From a virus, in IMG/VR virus record IMGVR_UViG_3300046740_000150, positions 1 through 31,501 of that record: DNA of 31,501 bases, one strand, 5' to 3'. The position numbers and the translations under genes were made by a program. Of this stretch, positions 23,401-31,481 are shown piece after piece. The notes under the pieces are model-generated. The model made no database searches and was not told where the DNA came from. It saw nothing but the letters and a program-made list of their open reading frames with translations. How positions within the stretch are numbered: position 1 is the stretch's first letter; each line of letters opens with the position of its first letter.

Positions 23401-26400
23401 CACCAGACCGTCCAGGCCATCGCCGACACCACGAAGAACCCCGCCTACCGCGTACTGGCCAAGGCGATGCTGCTGGGCGGCTTCGCCAACGGCGCGCGGA
23501 TCGAAGTCTGGGATATGGGCGACGACCCGCTCACCATGACGGGCGTCACCGACACCGGCACCGGCCACGTCAAGGTGTTCCACACCACCAAGGGCGGCAC
23601 CGGGCTGAGCGAGGAGACCATCCTGCACGAGGCGCTGCACTCGTGGGTGGCCGCCCGCTACAAGGACATGAACGGCTATCGGGTCGGACCGACGGCCACG
23701 CCGACCGACCAGTTCATCAAGACTTTCGACGAACTGCACCAGCAGTTCAGGAAGATGATGCACGCCAAGTTCCCGGACATGATCGACCGGAACAGCGACA
23801 AGGTCGCGTGGTGGGCGCACTTCGCCGCCGGGGATGTGGACGAGTTCTTCGTCCGCGCCTTCACCCAGCCGGAACTGCAGGACTTCCTGCGCACGCACAA
23901 CATGGCGGGCGACAGGATCGGCGCGGCCAACCCCACGTCGATCTGGGCCAAGCTGGTGCAGATGATCCGCAACCTGTTCGGGCTCAAGCCGCCGACCTCG
24001 ATCCTCGACAAGGCCATGGACGCCGGGTGGGCGGTGATCAAGTCGGGCACCCTGGATGCGCCGCGGGCGCTCAGCGCGATCGAGGATCAGGACTGGCACA
24101 ACTACGCCCGCGACGAGGGCGGGCGGCAGATGTTCAGGCGAGACCAGCCGGAGGCCGCCCAGGTCAGGGAGGGAACGGAGCCCGGCAAGACCAAGGCGAT
24201 GATGGTCGGCCAGAACGCGGCGACCAAGGACTTGGACGCGCTCGACAAGGCCGTCGAGTTTCTCACGAAGGCCGGAGCGACGCCCGAGAACTACGAGGCC
24301 GCGCGTCGCCAGTTCGGCTGGCACTTCGACACCCGCGACCGGATGTGGAAGTTCGAGATCGACGACAGCGGGATGCGCTTCAAGACCCCGTTCGGCAGCT
24401 GGCCGATGTCAGGTGCGAAACTGGGCGACCTCGTCAAGCATCCGGCGCTCATCGCCGCCTACCCCGATCTCGCCAACGTCAACGTCAAGGTGGTCCCCGG
24501 CACCCGCGACGCCAGCTACCTGCAGTCCACCAACACCATCACGATCGGGGCGAAGATCGACAGCCCGATGAAGGCGCTGGTTCACGAACTGCAACACGTC
24601 GTGCAGACGGTGGAGGGCTTTGCGCGCGGCGGCTCGCCCATGTCCCGCGACATGACCAACCCCAAGAACCTCGACAAAATCCAGGCGTACTACGAGCGCA
24701 TCCGCGGCGAGGTTAAGCAGTACGAGAGCTTCGCCCCTGAGCACGCCAAGCAGCTGATGCTGAAGATCGACAACAAGCTGGGCGATATCAAGGAACTGCG
24801 CCATCCCGACAGCGACGAATACAAGGCCGCCAAGGAGCTCAAGGATGCCGAGTACGGGGTGCGCTACACTGAGATCGCACTTGAGAAGTTGAAGCAGAAG
24901 CCGCAGGGCGAACTGCCCGCAGACACGGCGTCGCGGCAGGCGCTCATCGCCCACGCCGAGGACGTGCTGCAGCAGGAGAACGCCCGGGTCGAGAAAGCCG
25001 TCAAGGACCTGAACGCCATGGGGTCCTACCTCTCCATCCGCGACACGATGTACGACATGATGGCGGGCGAGGTGGAGGCGCGCACGGCTGAGGACCGGCT
25101 GCACATGACGGCCGACCAGCGCCGCGCCACGTCGCTGGAAAGCCACTCCGTCTATCGGCCGGAGGAACAGGCCGTCACCTACGTCTCAGGGGGTCAGGCG
25201 CTGCGCCTCAAGTACAGCCGCATGTCGGCCGACGAGACCAACGACCGGGTAACCGGCAACCCGCCGCCGATCCCGCCGACCGGCCCGCTCAGCACGTCGC
25301 CGGACCCCGCTGGCCTGCCGCCGCGGATGACCACGCCGGAGGCGATCAAGGTCCGCAGCGCCGTCCACCAAGCGGCGTCGTCCCTGAACCTGACGGCCAA
25401 GAACCTGTTGAAGAAGGGCTTCCTCTACCTCGCCGAGACCGAGGATATCGTGAACCTCGGCAAGAAGTTCATGCCCTCGCTGGTGGCCCTCAACGAGGCG
25501 CACTCGCGCGGCCTCGCCCTGGGCCGCGATATGCGTAAGCAGCTGGTCAATTTCGACGACCGCATCCGCCAGCTGCCCGCCGCGCTGCAGGGCACTAAGC
25601 CCGGGTCGATCTCCGACTTCCTGGCCGACAGCACGACCAGCGGGAAGTGGGGGTTCACGCCCGACTGGACGGTGCCCTCCGAGGTCGACCCGGCCCTGGT
25701 GAAGCGGTTCAAGGAGATCGAGCGTCAGTCGCCCGAGGCCGCGCAGATCATCAAGGAGATGTTCAAGTTCAACCACGACGCCCGCATCGCGCTCGGCGAG
25801 GCGACGTTGGGGACGATCGACGAGGAGTACGATCCGCAGATCAAGGAGGCCGAGGACGCCGGGGACACCAAGAAGCAGACCGACTTGGCGAACCAGAAGG
25901 CCGACGCGATCACCTACTTCTCGCGGGTCTTCAACACCCAGGACGGCCTGCCCTACATGTCCACCGCCCGGTCCGGCTCGTGGGCGGTCATGGGCCGCAG
26001 CCAAGCCTACCGGGACGCCGTCACGGCAGGCGACAACAAGGCCGTCGACAAGATGCGCGACGACCCAGACCACCTGTTCGTCAACTTCTACAACACGGCC
26101 GCCGAGGCGGACGTCGCGCACGGCCACATGCTGACCAAGTTCGGCAAGGAGGGGTCGTACCTTTTCGAGCGTGGCAGGGGCGACAACCAGGGCATCAGCG
26201 CCAAGGAAATGCTGATGACGCTCAAGCGGTTCGAGAGCGCCATGGACGACGCCGACCTGAGCCCGCGGCAGGGTGCGCGCATGAAGCAGATGGCGCGGGA
26301 CTTCTACCTGCACAGCCTGTCCGAGAACAGCGCCCGCAAGGCTGAGCTTCACAGGGAGAACGTCCCGTTCCGCGACCCGGTCACCCGCGAGGTGATCGAC

Positions 26401-28224
26401 ATGGTCGACACGTTCCTGACGCGCGGCACGGCCAACGCCGACTACATCGCCTCGCTGGCCAACCACGGCGAGGTCCAGAAGGCGCTGCACGGCATGCGCA
26501 AGGAGGTTTCGGCGGTCGCCGCGCCGGACGCCACCAATGCCCACCGCATCTTCAACGAGGTGATGGATCGCTACGAGGCCAACCTCGGCGCGAAGCCGAA
26601 CCGGGTGATCGACCACGTCGTCAAAGGCACCTCGCTGTGGATGCTGACGACGTCGCCGTTCTACCACATCCAGAACGGCACCCAGGCGGTGCTGATCAGC
26701 CAGCCCGCCCTGGCCAAGCACGTCGGCTACGTCAAGGCGATGGGCCACTTCAAGGCGGCCTACGCGATGTGGATGAACATGGTGAAGGGCAAGGGCTTCA
26801 CCAACCGGATCGACTACGAGAACGCCCCGACCCCCGAACTGCGCGTCATGCTGGCCAAGCTCGCCAAGCGCGGCCGCCTCGACAGCGGCCTGACCATCGA
26901 GGATCGCCCCTGGTACGTGAACGGCGATGGCCTGCTGCCCAAGTCGTGGAACAAGTTCGACCACTTCATGCGCGTGCTGCCGCAGCGGATCGAGACCATG
27001 AACCGCGTGGTCACCGCGGTCGCCGCCTACAATGCCATGATCGAGAAGGGCAAGTCGGTGGCCGAGGCGACCGACTTCGCCTCCGAGCTCGTCCGCACCA
27101 CGCATGGCGACTACTCCGGCTGGAACTCCTCGCGGGTGTTCCAGTCGTTCGGCGGGTGGGGCCGGGTCGCGGGCCAGTTCCGCAAGTTCACGATGATCAT
27201 GGCGGCCAACGTCTTCCGCGACTTCAAGACCGCGTACTCCGGCGCGACGCTTGAGGAGAAGATGGTCGGGGTGAAGGGGATCGCCTTCCTCAGCGCCCAC
27301 ATGATGGCGGTCGGTGGCGTCCTCGGCCTGCCCGGCGCGTCGTTCTTCGGACCGATGATCGCGGCGATGATGAACATGCTGACCGGCGACGACAAGGACG
27401 ACTGGTCCGACTGGCAGGAGAGCCTGCGCAAGGCGCTGGGCGCGGGTGACGAGAAGCATCCCAACGTCCTGGCCGATATCCTGTTCAAGGGTGCGCCCTA
27501 CAGCCTGGGAGCCGACACCTCCAACCGCATCGGGCTGGGCACCATGCTGGCGCTGGCTCCGTTCAGCGGGGCTGACGAGGCCGGGTTCGACCGGGCCAAG
27601 TGGTACTCGGTGGTCGGTCAGGTGATGCTGGGTCCGGCCGGGAACATCGCCGCCAAGGCGCTGGGCGGGTTCGACTATGGCGTCAACCACGACGACTGGT
27701 CGCGCCTCGGCGAGAGCCTGACGCCCGGGTTCATCGGCTCGACCTTCAAGGCGGCGCGGTTGAAGACGCATGGGCTGGTCAACAAGGCCGGGTTGGAACT
27801 GATCAAGCCGGAGGATATCAGCTGGTCCGAGGCGGCGCTGGTCGCGGCTGGCGTGAACCCCTCGCAGCTAGCCAACCAGTCGGACCGGGGCTCGGCGCTC
27901 TACGACGCCACGCAGTTCTACGAGGGCAAGACAGCCAAGCTAAAGACCGACTACGTCAAGGCGTTCAAGGCGCACGACGCGTCCCAACTGCAGGACATTC
28001 GTGAGGAGTGGCAGAAGCTGCAGGCAGGACGGCGGAAGGACGGGTTCAAGACCCAGCCGATGAGCACGCTGATCAAGGCCCCGCATCAGCTGGCCAAGCG
28101 GCAGGCCCACGTCGCGGGCGGTGTCGAGTACACCAAGTCCAATCGGAAGTTCGTCCTCGACATGCTGCATGCCCAGGACGACGCCGAGGATGCGGCCGAG
28201 GCCGAGGCGGCCGCCGCGCCCTAG
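20437..28224 (+). CDS. Giant multidomain virion protein (polyvalent type) with two zincin motifs
   Basis: This 2595-residue protein is probably packaged in the head and ejected with DNA. N-terminus: a duplicated 18-residue motif (GWREAGFDQDPDTLPIYG, DWRKAGFDEDPNTLPVYG); Gly-zipper hydrophobic stretches (about 145-188 and 290-307) suited to membrane insertion; Ala/Pro linkers; a Lys/Ala/Pro histone-like segment (about 755-840). Centre: a first zincin (HEALH at 1064-1068, possible third ligand Glu1136 in DVDEFF), then an LPD23-like region with HELQH at 1383-1387 and EGF at 1393-1395. Next come helical regions, a degenerate PLxRFG-like spot (about 1839), and a C-terminal LPD38-like part with a hydrophobic run (2282-2315). 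Large polyvalent proteins of phages and plasmids share these domains; names are from memory. No lysozyme or transglycosylase motif is visible. TGATG joins it to the upstream gene, and it ends at a CTAG shared with the convergent gene. Confidence 0.85.
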   Translation: MRGWREAGFDQDPDTLPIYGRSSAAATPQRPAAATSTFDWRKAGFDEDPNTLPVYGASTATPAAPPPRPKSTLVGSAIRGTGQVLSAAGRAAQDIGLPTKGIEDYGTRLQEEHPADVNTLSDVIHHPIQTIKETAGELAPQIGLNLAGAFAGARAGGALGALAGEGVGAVPGALVGGLIGGFAPNFVQEYGGIRQTQDQTGVDDKGRALVTGAAAAAVDLLEPETMVPRKIVTKGLEAVEKKGLKQVGKAALKGAAMEAAGETVQTGLERVGADQDLLGADAGNDYALSAIKGAIGGGAIGAVGHVIAPHKAETPAAQPGNDQSETAPMVDTASDATAAAAPAAAAPARAPYGPPAPLGASTATPLAEQLETHLKAAADVAPGAPAPESVTTLAVAISEGGDSAATALADERKSIDADHADLLKNAADLPQPEQNSRLAELATREKVLVAAQDAAAQLAQSRSPTLVTQPGQPAPVVPNIPGPTGLVASQTTLADQLRQEEANEKSASSQAETAQYQRQRSKVERKLRIASLQRLAKDPSVSDLQGAFLAHLDKVGFSTDLSAEERATIADQQTHKDREAAQQAIEDQKARLDEAMKEHEALQEQDTTLGVKEAKPRAEAAPAVAAEPVVAPQAEAAPVAAAAPAAAPAPVDLDKADIKARSEAHITRRELGSTTEKWFREGVKSAQKEPFEAPPKDKPELVGHFQKGVDFVKEEQEHLDNRRALEAQGVVSRPTREQGIAAGLKQKGEARAARKAAKREAVVKARKPVAKKVLSAATKTAVEAKPTPKPAPKPVVAKKAQPAAAKKAVEAKPKPKAEAKPKPAPKPKAAVVVAAPAPAPVVSEADKADAQARKKFKSDVDYEVGKTISAFQAQKLNMLAEATSVDGTSEDGKPTVFPTDVLRPSLEAAQAEYVKAGRNANELGRGETFPVFLGKATTAVKAQQLTRRGLLRGTPGMLAAGLASVKAEARTAVSNNTAVTQALKSGGLHQTVQAIADTTKNPAYRVLAKAMLLGGFANGARIEVWDMGDDPLTMTGVTDTGTGHVKVFHTTKGGTGLSEETILHEALHSWVAARYKDMNGYRVGPTATPTDQFIKTFDELHQQFRKMMHAKFPDMIDRNSDKVAWWAHFAAGDVDEFFVRAFTQPELQDFLRTHNMAGDRIGAANPTSIWAKLVQMIRNLFGLKPPTSILDKAMDAGWAVIKSGTLDAPRALSAIEDQDWHNYARDEGGRQMFRRDQPEAAQVREGTEPGKTKAMMVGQNAATKDLDALDKAVEFLTKAGATPENYEAARRQFGWHFDTRDRMWKFEIDDSGMRFKTPFGSWPMSGAKLGDLVKHPALIAAYPDLANVNVKVVPGTRDASYLQSTNTITIGAKIDSPMKALVHELQHVVQTVEGFARGGSPMSRDMTNPKNLDKIQAYYERIRGEVKQYESFAPEHAKQLMLKIDNKLGDIKELRHPDSDEYKAAKELKDAEYGVRYTEIALEKLKQKPQGELPADTASRQALIAHAEDVLQQENARVEKAVKDLNAMGSYLSIRDTMYDMMAGEVEARTAEDRLHMTADQRRATSLESHSVYRPEEQAVTYVSGGQALRLKYSRMSADETNDRVTGNPPPIPPTGPLSTSPDPAGLPPRMTTPEAIKVRSAVHQAASSLNLTAKNLLKKGFLYLAETEDIVNLGKKFMPSLVALNEAHSRGLALGRDMRKQLVNFDDRIRQLPAALQGTKPGSISDFLADSTTSGKWGFTPDWTVPSEVDPALVKRFKEIERQSPEAAQIIKEMFKFNHDARIALGEATLGTIDEEYDPQIKEAEDAGDTKKQTDLANQKADAITYFSRVFNTQDGLPYMSTARSGSWAVMGRSQAYRDAVTAGDNKAVDKMRDDPDHLFVNFYNTAAEADVAHGHMLTKFGKEGSYLFERGRGDNQGISAKEMLMTLKRFESAMDDADLSPRQGARMKQMARDFYLHSLSENSARKAELHRENVPFRDPVTREVIDMVDTFLTRGTANADYIASLANHGEVQKALHGMRKEVSAVAAPDATNAHRIFNEVMDRYEANLGAKPNRVIDHVVKGTSLWMLTTSPFYHIQNGTQAVLISQPALAKHVGYVKAMGHFKAAYAMWMNMVKGKGFTNRIDYENAPTPELRVMLAKLAKRGRLDSGLTIEDRPWYVNGDGLLPKSWNKFDHFMRVLPQRIETMNRVVTAVAAYNAMIEKGKSVAEATDFASELVRTTHGDYSGWNSSRVFQSFGGWGRVAGQFRKFTMIMAANVFRDFKTAYSGATLEEKMVGVKGIAFLSAHMMAVGGVLGLPGASFFGPMIAAMMNMLTGDDKDDWSDWQESLRKALGAGDEKHPNVLADILFKGAPYSLGADTSNRIGLGTMLALAPFSGADEAGFDRAKWYSVVGQVMLGPAGNIAAKALGGFDYGVNHDDWSRLGESLTPGFIGSTFKAARLKTHGLVNKAGLELIKPEDISWSEAALVAAGVNPSQLANQSDRGSALYDATQFYEGKTAKLKTDYVKAFKAHDASQLQDIREEWQKLQAGRRKDGFKTQPMSTLIKAPHQLAKRQAHVAGGVEYTKSNRKFVLDMLHAQDDAEDAAEAEAAAAP
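20440..20616 (+). repeat. Duplicated N-terminal motif of the giant protein
   Basis: The first 60 residues hold two copies of [GD]WR[EK]AGFD[QE]DP[DN]TLP[IV]YG joined by an Ala/Thr/Pro linker. The copies are similar in protein but not identical in DNA. It could be a docking tag for another virion protein or a targeting tag. Confidence 0.7.
22700..22960 (+). repeat. Lys/Ala/Pro-rich low-complexity segment of the giant protein
   Basis: Residues about 755-840 are almost entirely Lys, Ala, Pro and Val, with repeats such as AVEAKPTPKPAPKP and AVEAKPKPKAEAKPKPAPKP. The DNA shows matching imperfect direct repeats (for example GCGGTCGAGGC twice). The composition is that of histone H1 tails and other DNA-binding low-complexity tails. 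Confidence 0.75.
28221..28224. other. Shared CTAG ending two convergent genes
   Basis: The plus-strand giant gene ends with TAG at 28222-28224, and the minus-strand replication gene ends with TAG complementary to 28221-28223. One palindromic CTAG thus supplies both stops. No terminator lies between the two genes, so transcripts from each side would run into the other gene antisense unless stopped within it. Confidence 0.9.
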
Positions 28225-31139
28225 GGCTTGGCCTGCGCCTTCACCGCGGCCAGCTGCTGCACGACCTGCCCGCTGATCCCGGTCATGACCGCCGGGTAGA
28301 ACTTCCAGCACGGCACCGTCAGCGTGCCGGTGTTGAACTGGACGGTCCCCTTACCGAAGCTGTAACGCGTCGCAGAGTTGGGGTCGCACCAGCCCAGGGC
28401 CACGGCGGTGTCGAACAGCGCCCCGGCCGAGATACCCTTGCTGGTCGCCCAGGCGCGCACCGCGGCGCGGCTGATATACAGCTGCGGCAGGTCGGTCGGC
28501 AGCAGCGGATTGATCGAGCGGCCGACCAGCTTGGTGCGCGGCGGCTTGTCGACGTGGGCGTTGACCCCGGTACGCCGGTCGCCCTCGCCGGTGGTGACGA
28601 GGATACCCTCCATCAGGTCGTTGATCATGTAGCCGATCTGGTCTTCCAGCGTGGCCACCATCTCGGTCTTCTGCTTGCGGTTCCCGGCCAGCTGGGCGGT
28701 CATCCACGCCTGGATACCGGCCACGTCGAAGGCCAGCAGGCCCTGCGAGCGGCAGATGCCGAGGGCCACGAGGACCGCGGCGAACAGCGCCGACCAGTGC
28801 CGCTCGACCTGGGTCATGTCCATCTTCCTGACGAGCCCATCCTGCATGCGCCGCAGCATGGTCTCGACGGCGGGCCGGTGGTCGGTGATGTACTGCGCGA
28901 ACACCTTGCCCGCGTGGCCGTAGTGCTCGGAGAACTGCGGGAACAGGGCGTTGGCCTCGACCACGCTGAGGTGCGGGTCGGCCTTGAGGTCGAACTCGAA
29001 CAGGCGGCTGATCTCGGCCTCGGCGTTGCCCCGGTGCTGCGACAGTTTCTCTGACAGCAGGGTGTTGCCGCTGGCCAGCAGGATGGTCGACCAGTTGGAG
29101 TTGTTCGAGCGCGTCTCGCCGCTGGCCGACATGCGCTCCTTGGCGCGGCCGGACGACACCGAGAAGACCAGTTCGGAGACCTCGGCGTTGTCGACGTTGG
29201 TCAGTTCGTCATAGACGATCGGCAGGGAGTTGTAGCCGCCGAGGATGCCCCACAGGGCGTTGTTCGTGGCCTTGCCCTGCGCCAGCATCATGTCGTCCCA
29301 CTTCCCCCAGGCGCTGAGGCCGACCTTCTGCACCGTGGTCTTGCCGACGCCGGACCCCTCCGAGTAGGCGTACACGGTCAGGCCCTTCACCTGCTGCATC
29401 AGGCTCAGCAGCGGGGCGGCGAAGGCGCAGGCGATCTGGAACTGGAATGCCTCCTGGCCCGGCGCGTTGTAGGCGCGGTCGACCAGGGCCACCCAGGTCT
29501 CGAGTGACCCGCTGCAGGTGATGGTGTCGGCGCGCTTGCCCGCCTCGCCCACCAGCACGGCGCGGTTCGGCGCGGCGTTGGGGTTCAGCACCTCGTCGCC
29601 CAGGACGAACTTGTCCCCGGCCCAGCCGAAGCTGCGGTAGGCCAGGACCTGATCGGCGGTGTCCTTGAGGTGGCTGATCCAGCCCTTGAGGTAGCCTTCG
29701 ACGGCGCGCTCCCGGCCGGGACGGGGGGTGATCTCCTGGCTCGCCAGTTCTCCGAACACTTCGCGGCCTCCTTTGCCGATCAGGCTGTTGGGTGTGGTGA
29801 AGGTCTTCGGCCCCTCGCGGGTGTCGTGTTCCCACTCGATGTGGGCCGCACCGTCCGCCCACAGGCGGGTGATGGCCATGAAGAAGGTGTCGCTGATGAC
29901 GTTGGTCTCGGCGACCTTCTCGCCGTCCTTCTCCTTGAAGGTGGTGTGGGTCAGCTTGCGCCCGCTGGCGTCGACCTGCACGCCGTAGCCGTAGGGCAGG
30001 TTCAGCTGCCCCGTCTTGACGAACCCGGCGGCCTTGGACTTCGGCTCCACGGCCACCGTCTCGATGCGCGGCCGCCCCAGCACGATCGGGCTCTTGATCT
30101 TGCCGAAGTGCGGGCACGCCCGGCACACCTCTGGCCATTGCTCGCCCAGCTTGTCGCAGGTGGTCGGGCCGTGCGGGGCCAGCTGGGTCAGCTTCGCGTC
30201 CACCTCGGCGGCGGTGTAGCGCGGGTCGCCCTTCGACCACTCATGGCAGATACCGGGGGCCTCGGCGGTGTGGGCCAGGACACCGAGCGCGTTGTACCAC
30301 GTCGGCTGGTCAAGCTTGCCACGCGTGTCGCGCATCATGCCGATCACGCCGCACTGGTCGGCGATCAGCAGGGCAGACGACGGGTCGAAGCCGACGCCTG
30401 CCGTCAGGTCGCTGGCCGCCCCGCCGATCCCGGCAGGCGCAGGCCCCAGCTTGTCGAAGGGATCGGGTCCGGCCGCGGCCGCCCACGGCAGCAGCGCCTG
30501 GACGATCAGGGCCAAGTCGACCTGGGCGGCCGGACGCACCACGCGGACCAGCTTCGGCGTGCGCTTGCGGTTGTGCGTGCCAGGAGGCCGCAGGACGCTC
30601 GCTTCGTCCGCCGTGCGGGATGGGTCAAAGAGAACGCCCTTGGCCGCCAGGGCGCGCTTGAGGGCCTGCGCAATGGTCTTCCAGACGCGCGGCTCAATGT
30701 CGGCGGTGGTCGGCCAGTAGGCGTGGACGCCCCAGCCCGAGTTGACCAGCAGCGGCAGCGGCAGTCCGATCTCGGTGCAGAAGGCCAGGATCGCCGCGGC
30801 CGCCTCGCGCTGGGTGGCGTACTTGGGGGGCTTGCCGGGCTTGCTGACGCCTACGTCAAGGTCGGCCCAGAATGAACGCACCCAGGCCACGTTCGTCTGC
30901 GCGCGGTGGTTCCGCCCGGTGGCCGGGTCGTGCGGCCCCGGCAGGTAGGTGGCGCAGGCGAAGAAGACGTTGACCTGACGGGCGGTGTCGAGCCCCTTGG
31001 AGACGCGTTCCAGCCACGCGTTATCCGGTCCCCAGGTGTGGTTGAATTTCTTGTCGGCCCGGGGCACCGCGATGCAGCGCAGCCCGGCGGACGGAAGGAT
31101 GGTGTCAAAGAACAATCGGTCGTCCACGTAGCCCCCCAC
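28221..31139 (-). CDS. Primase-helicase replication protein (AEP-like primase plus DUF927-type ATPase)
   Basis: This 972-residue protein probably primes and unwinds phage DNA. The N-terminus looks like an archaeo-eukaryotic primase: FWADLDVG (residues 89-96, paired Asp), VNSGWGVHAYW, and ASVLRPPGTHNRK (179-192). A Cys/His-rich linker follows (ICHEW near 299, then TTCDKLGEQWPEVCRACPHF, about 322-344), of the kind that precedes DUF927. The C-terminal half has DUF927-like strands, a Walker A (SEGSGVGKTTV, about 591-601) and a Walker B (LPIVYDELTN, about 640-649). The start is GTG 31139, but GTG 31127 (Val5) has GGGGGG just upstream and may be the real one. It lies 10 bases after a small HTH gene, so the two are probably one operon. 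Conserved motifs look intact. Confidence 0.85.
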   Translation of the reverse strand: MGGYVDDRLFFDTILPSAGLRCIAVPRADKKFNHTWGPDNAWLERVSKGLDTARQVNVFFACATYLPGPHDPATGRNHRAQTNVAWVRSFWADLDVGVSKPGKPPKYATQREAAAAILAFCTEIGLPLPLLVNSGWGVHAYWPTTADIEPRVWKTIAQALKRALAAKGVLFDPSRTADEASVLRPPGTHNRKRTPKLVRVVRPAAQVDLALIVQALLPWAAAAGPDPFDKLGPAPAGIGGAASDLTAGVGFDPSSALLIADQCGVIGMMRDTRGKLDQPTWYNALGVLAHTAEAPGICHEWSKGDPRYTAAEVDAKLTQLAPHGPTTCDKLGEQWPEVCRACPHFGKIKSPIVLGRPRIETVAVEPKSKAAGFVKTGQLNLPYGYGVQVDASGRKLTHTTFKEKDGEKVAETNVISDTFFMAITRLWADGAAHIEWEHDTREGPKTFTTPNSLIGKGGREVFGELASQEITPRPGRERAVEGYLKGWISHLKDTADQVLAYRSFGWAGDKFVLGDEVLNPNAAPNRAVLVGEAGKRADTITCSGSLETWVALVDRAYNAPGQEAFQFQIACAFAAPLLSLMQQVKGLTVYAYSEGSGVGKTTVQKVGLSAWGKWDDMMLAQGKATNNALWGILGGYNSLPIVYDELTNVDNAEVSELVFSVSSGRAKERMSASGETRSNNSNWSTILLASGNTLLSEKLSQHRGNAEAEISRLFEFDLKADPHLSVVEANALFPQFSEHYGHAGKVFAQYITDHRPAVETMLRRMQDGLVRKMDMTQVERHWSALFAAVLVALGICRSQGLLAFDVAGIQAWMTAQLAGNRKQKTEMVATLEDQIGYMINDLMEGILVTTGEGDRRTGVNAHVDKPPRTKLVGRSINPLLPTDLPQLYISRAAVRAWATSKGISAGALFDTAVALGWCDPNSATRYSFGKGTVQFNTGTLTVPCWKFYPAVMTGISGQVVQQLAAVKAQAKP

Positions 31140-31149
31140 GGCTGTACGG

Positions 31150-31419
31150 TTACTGGCTGGTCACTTTGTCGATCGCCTGCCGGATGTAGTGAGCGCGTTC
31201 GCGGCGCATGGTGCTCAGCGGCACCGGCAGCAGACCACTCTTGGTCGCCCTGGCGACAGCGTCAACGAGGTCCTGAACCTTGTCCCGGTGAAACCGGTGC
31301 GGCTGGATGTAGCCGTTGAGCCAATAGGAGCATGTCACCCGGCTGACACCTACCAGGGGTGCTAGGTCGGACGGTTTCAGGCCAGCCTTCTTGACGGGGG
31401 TGAAGTCGATCAAATCCAT
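31150..31419 (-). CDS. Small helix-turn-helix protein (XRE/YdaS-like)
   Basis: This encodes 89 residues from ATG (complement of 31417-31419), with AGGAG ten bases upstream. A longer reading to 31479 adds 20 Pro/Arg-rich residues and lacks that site. The N-terminal half has a lambda-repressor-type helix-turn-helix (LKPSDLAPLVGVSRVTCSYW, then LNGY), in which the second helix pair of a Cro/C1 or YdaS-like fold can be seen. The rest is a helical, basic tail. It probably controls transcription of the replication operon and may act on the palindrome at 31462-31481. With no integrase in the window, it is not evidence of lysogeny by itself. It lies 10 bases before the primase-helicase. Confidence 0.75.
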   Translation of the reverse strand: MDLIDFTPVKKAGLKPSDLAPLVGVSRVTCSYWLNGYIQPHRFHRDKVQDLVDAVARATKSGLLPVPLSTMRRERAHYIRQAIDKVTSQ

Positions 31420-31461
31420 GTGTGCGGGTCTCCTAGACGACGGTGAAACGGGGTCGGGGGG

Positions 31462-31481
31462 GTTTGGGGCGCGCCACAAAC
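31462..31481. promoter_or_regulatory. Candidate operator palindrome upstream of the HTH gene
   Basis: The arms GTTTG (31462-31466) and CAAAC (31477-31481) with GGCG/CGCC inside (31468-31475) make a 20-base palindrome with a single mismatched pair (31467/31476). It lies 43 bases upstream of the HTH start, within the only promoter-sized gap before that gene. A dimeric repressor such as the neighbouring protein could bind it. The rest of 31420-31501 shows no clear -35 or -10 hexamer on the minus strand. Confidence 0.5.

Noticed and set aside
20437-28224. Tape measure protein interpretation of the giant gene
   Set aside because: There is no tail-tube or chaperone gene nearby, and the protein has protease-like and polyvalent domains instead of long repeated coiled coils with a membrane segment typical of tape measures.
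31420-31479. 20-residue N-terminal extension of the HTH protein
   Set aside because: It is Pro/Arg-rich, has no ribosome site and would overlap the candidate promoter and operator region; the ATG at 31419 has AGGAG upstream.
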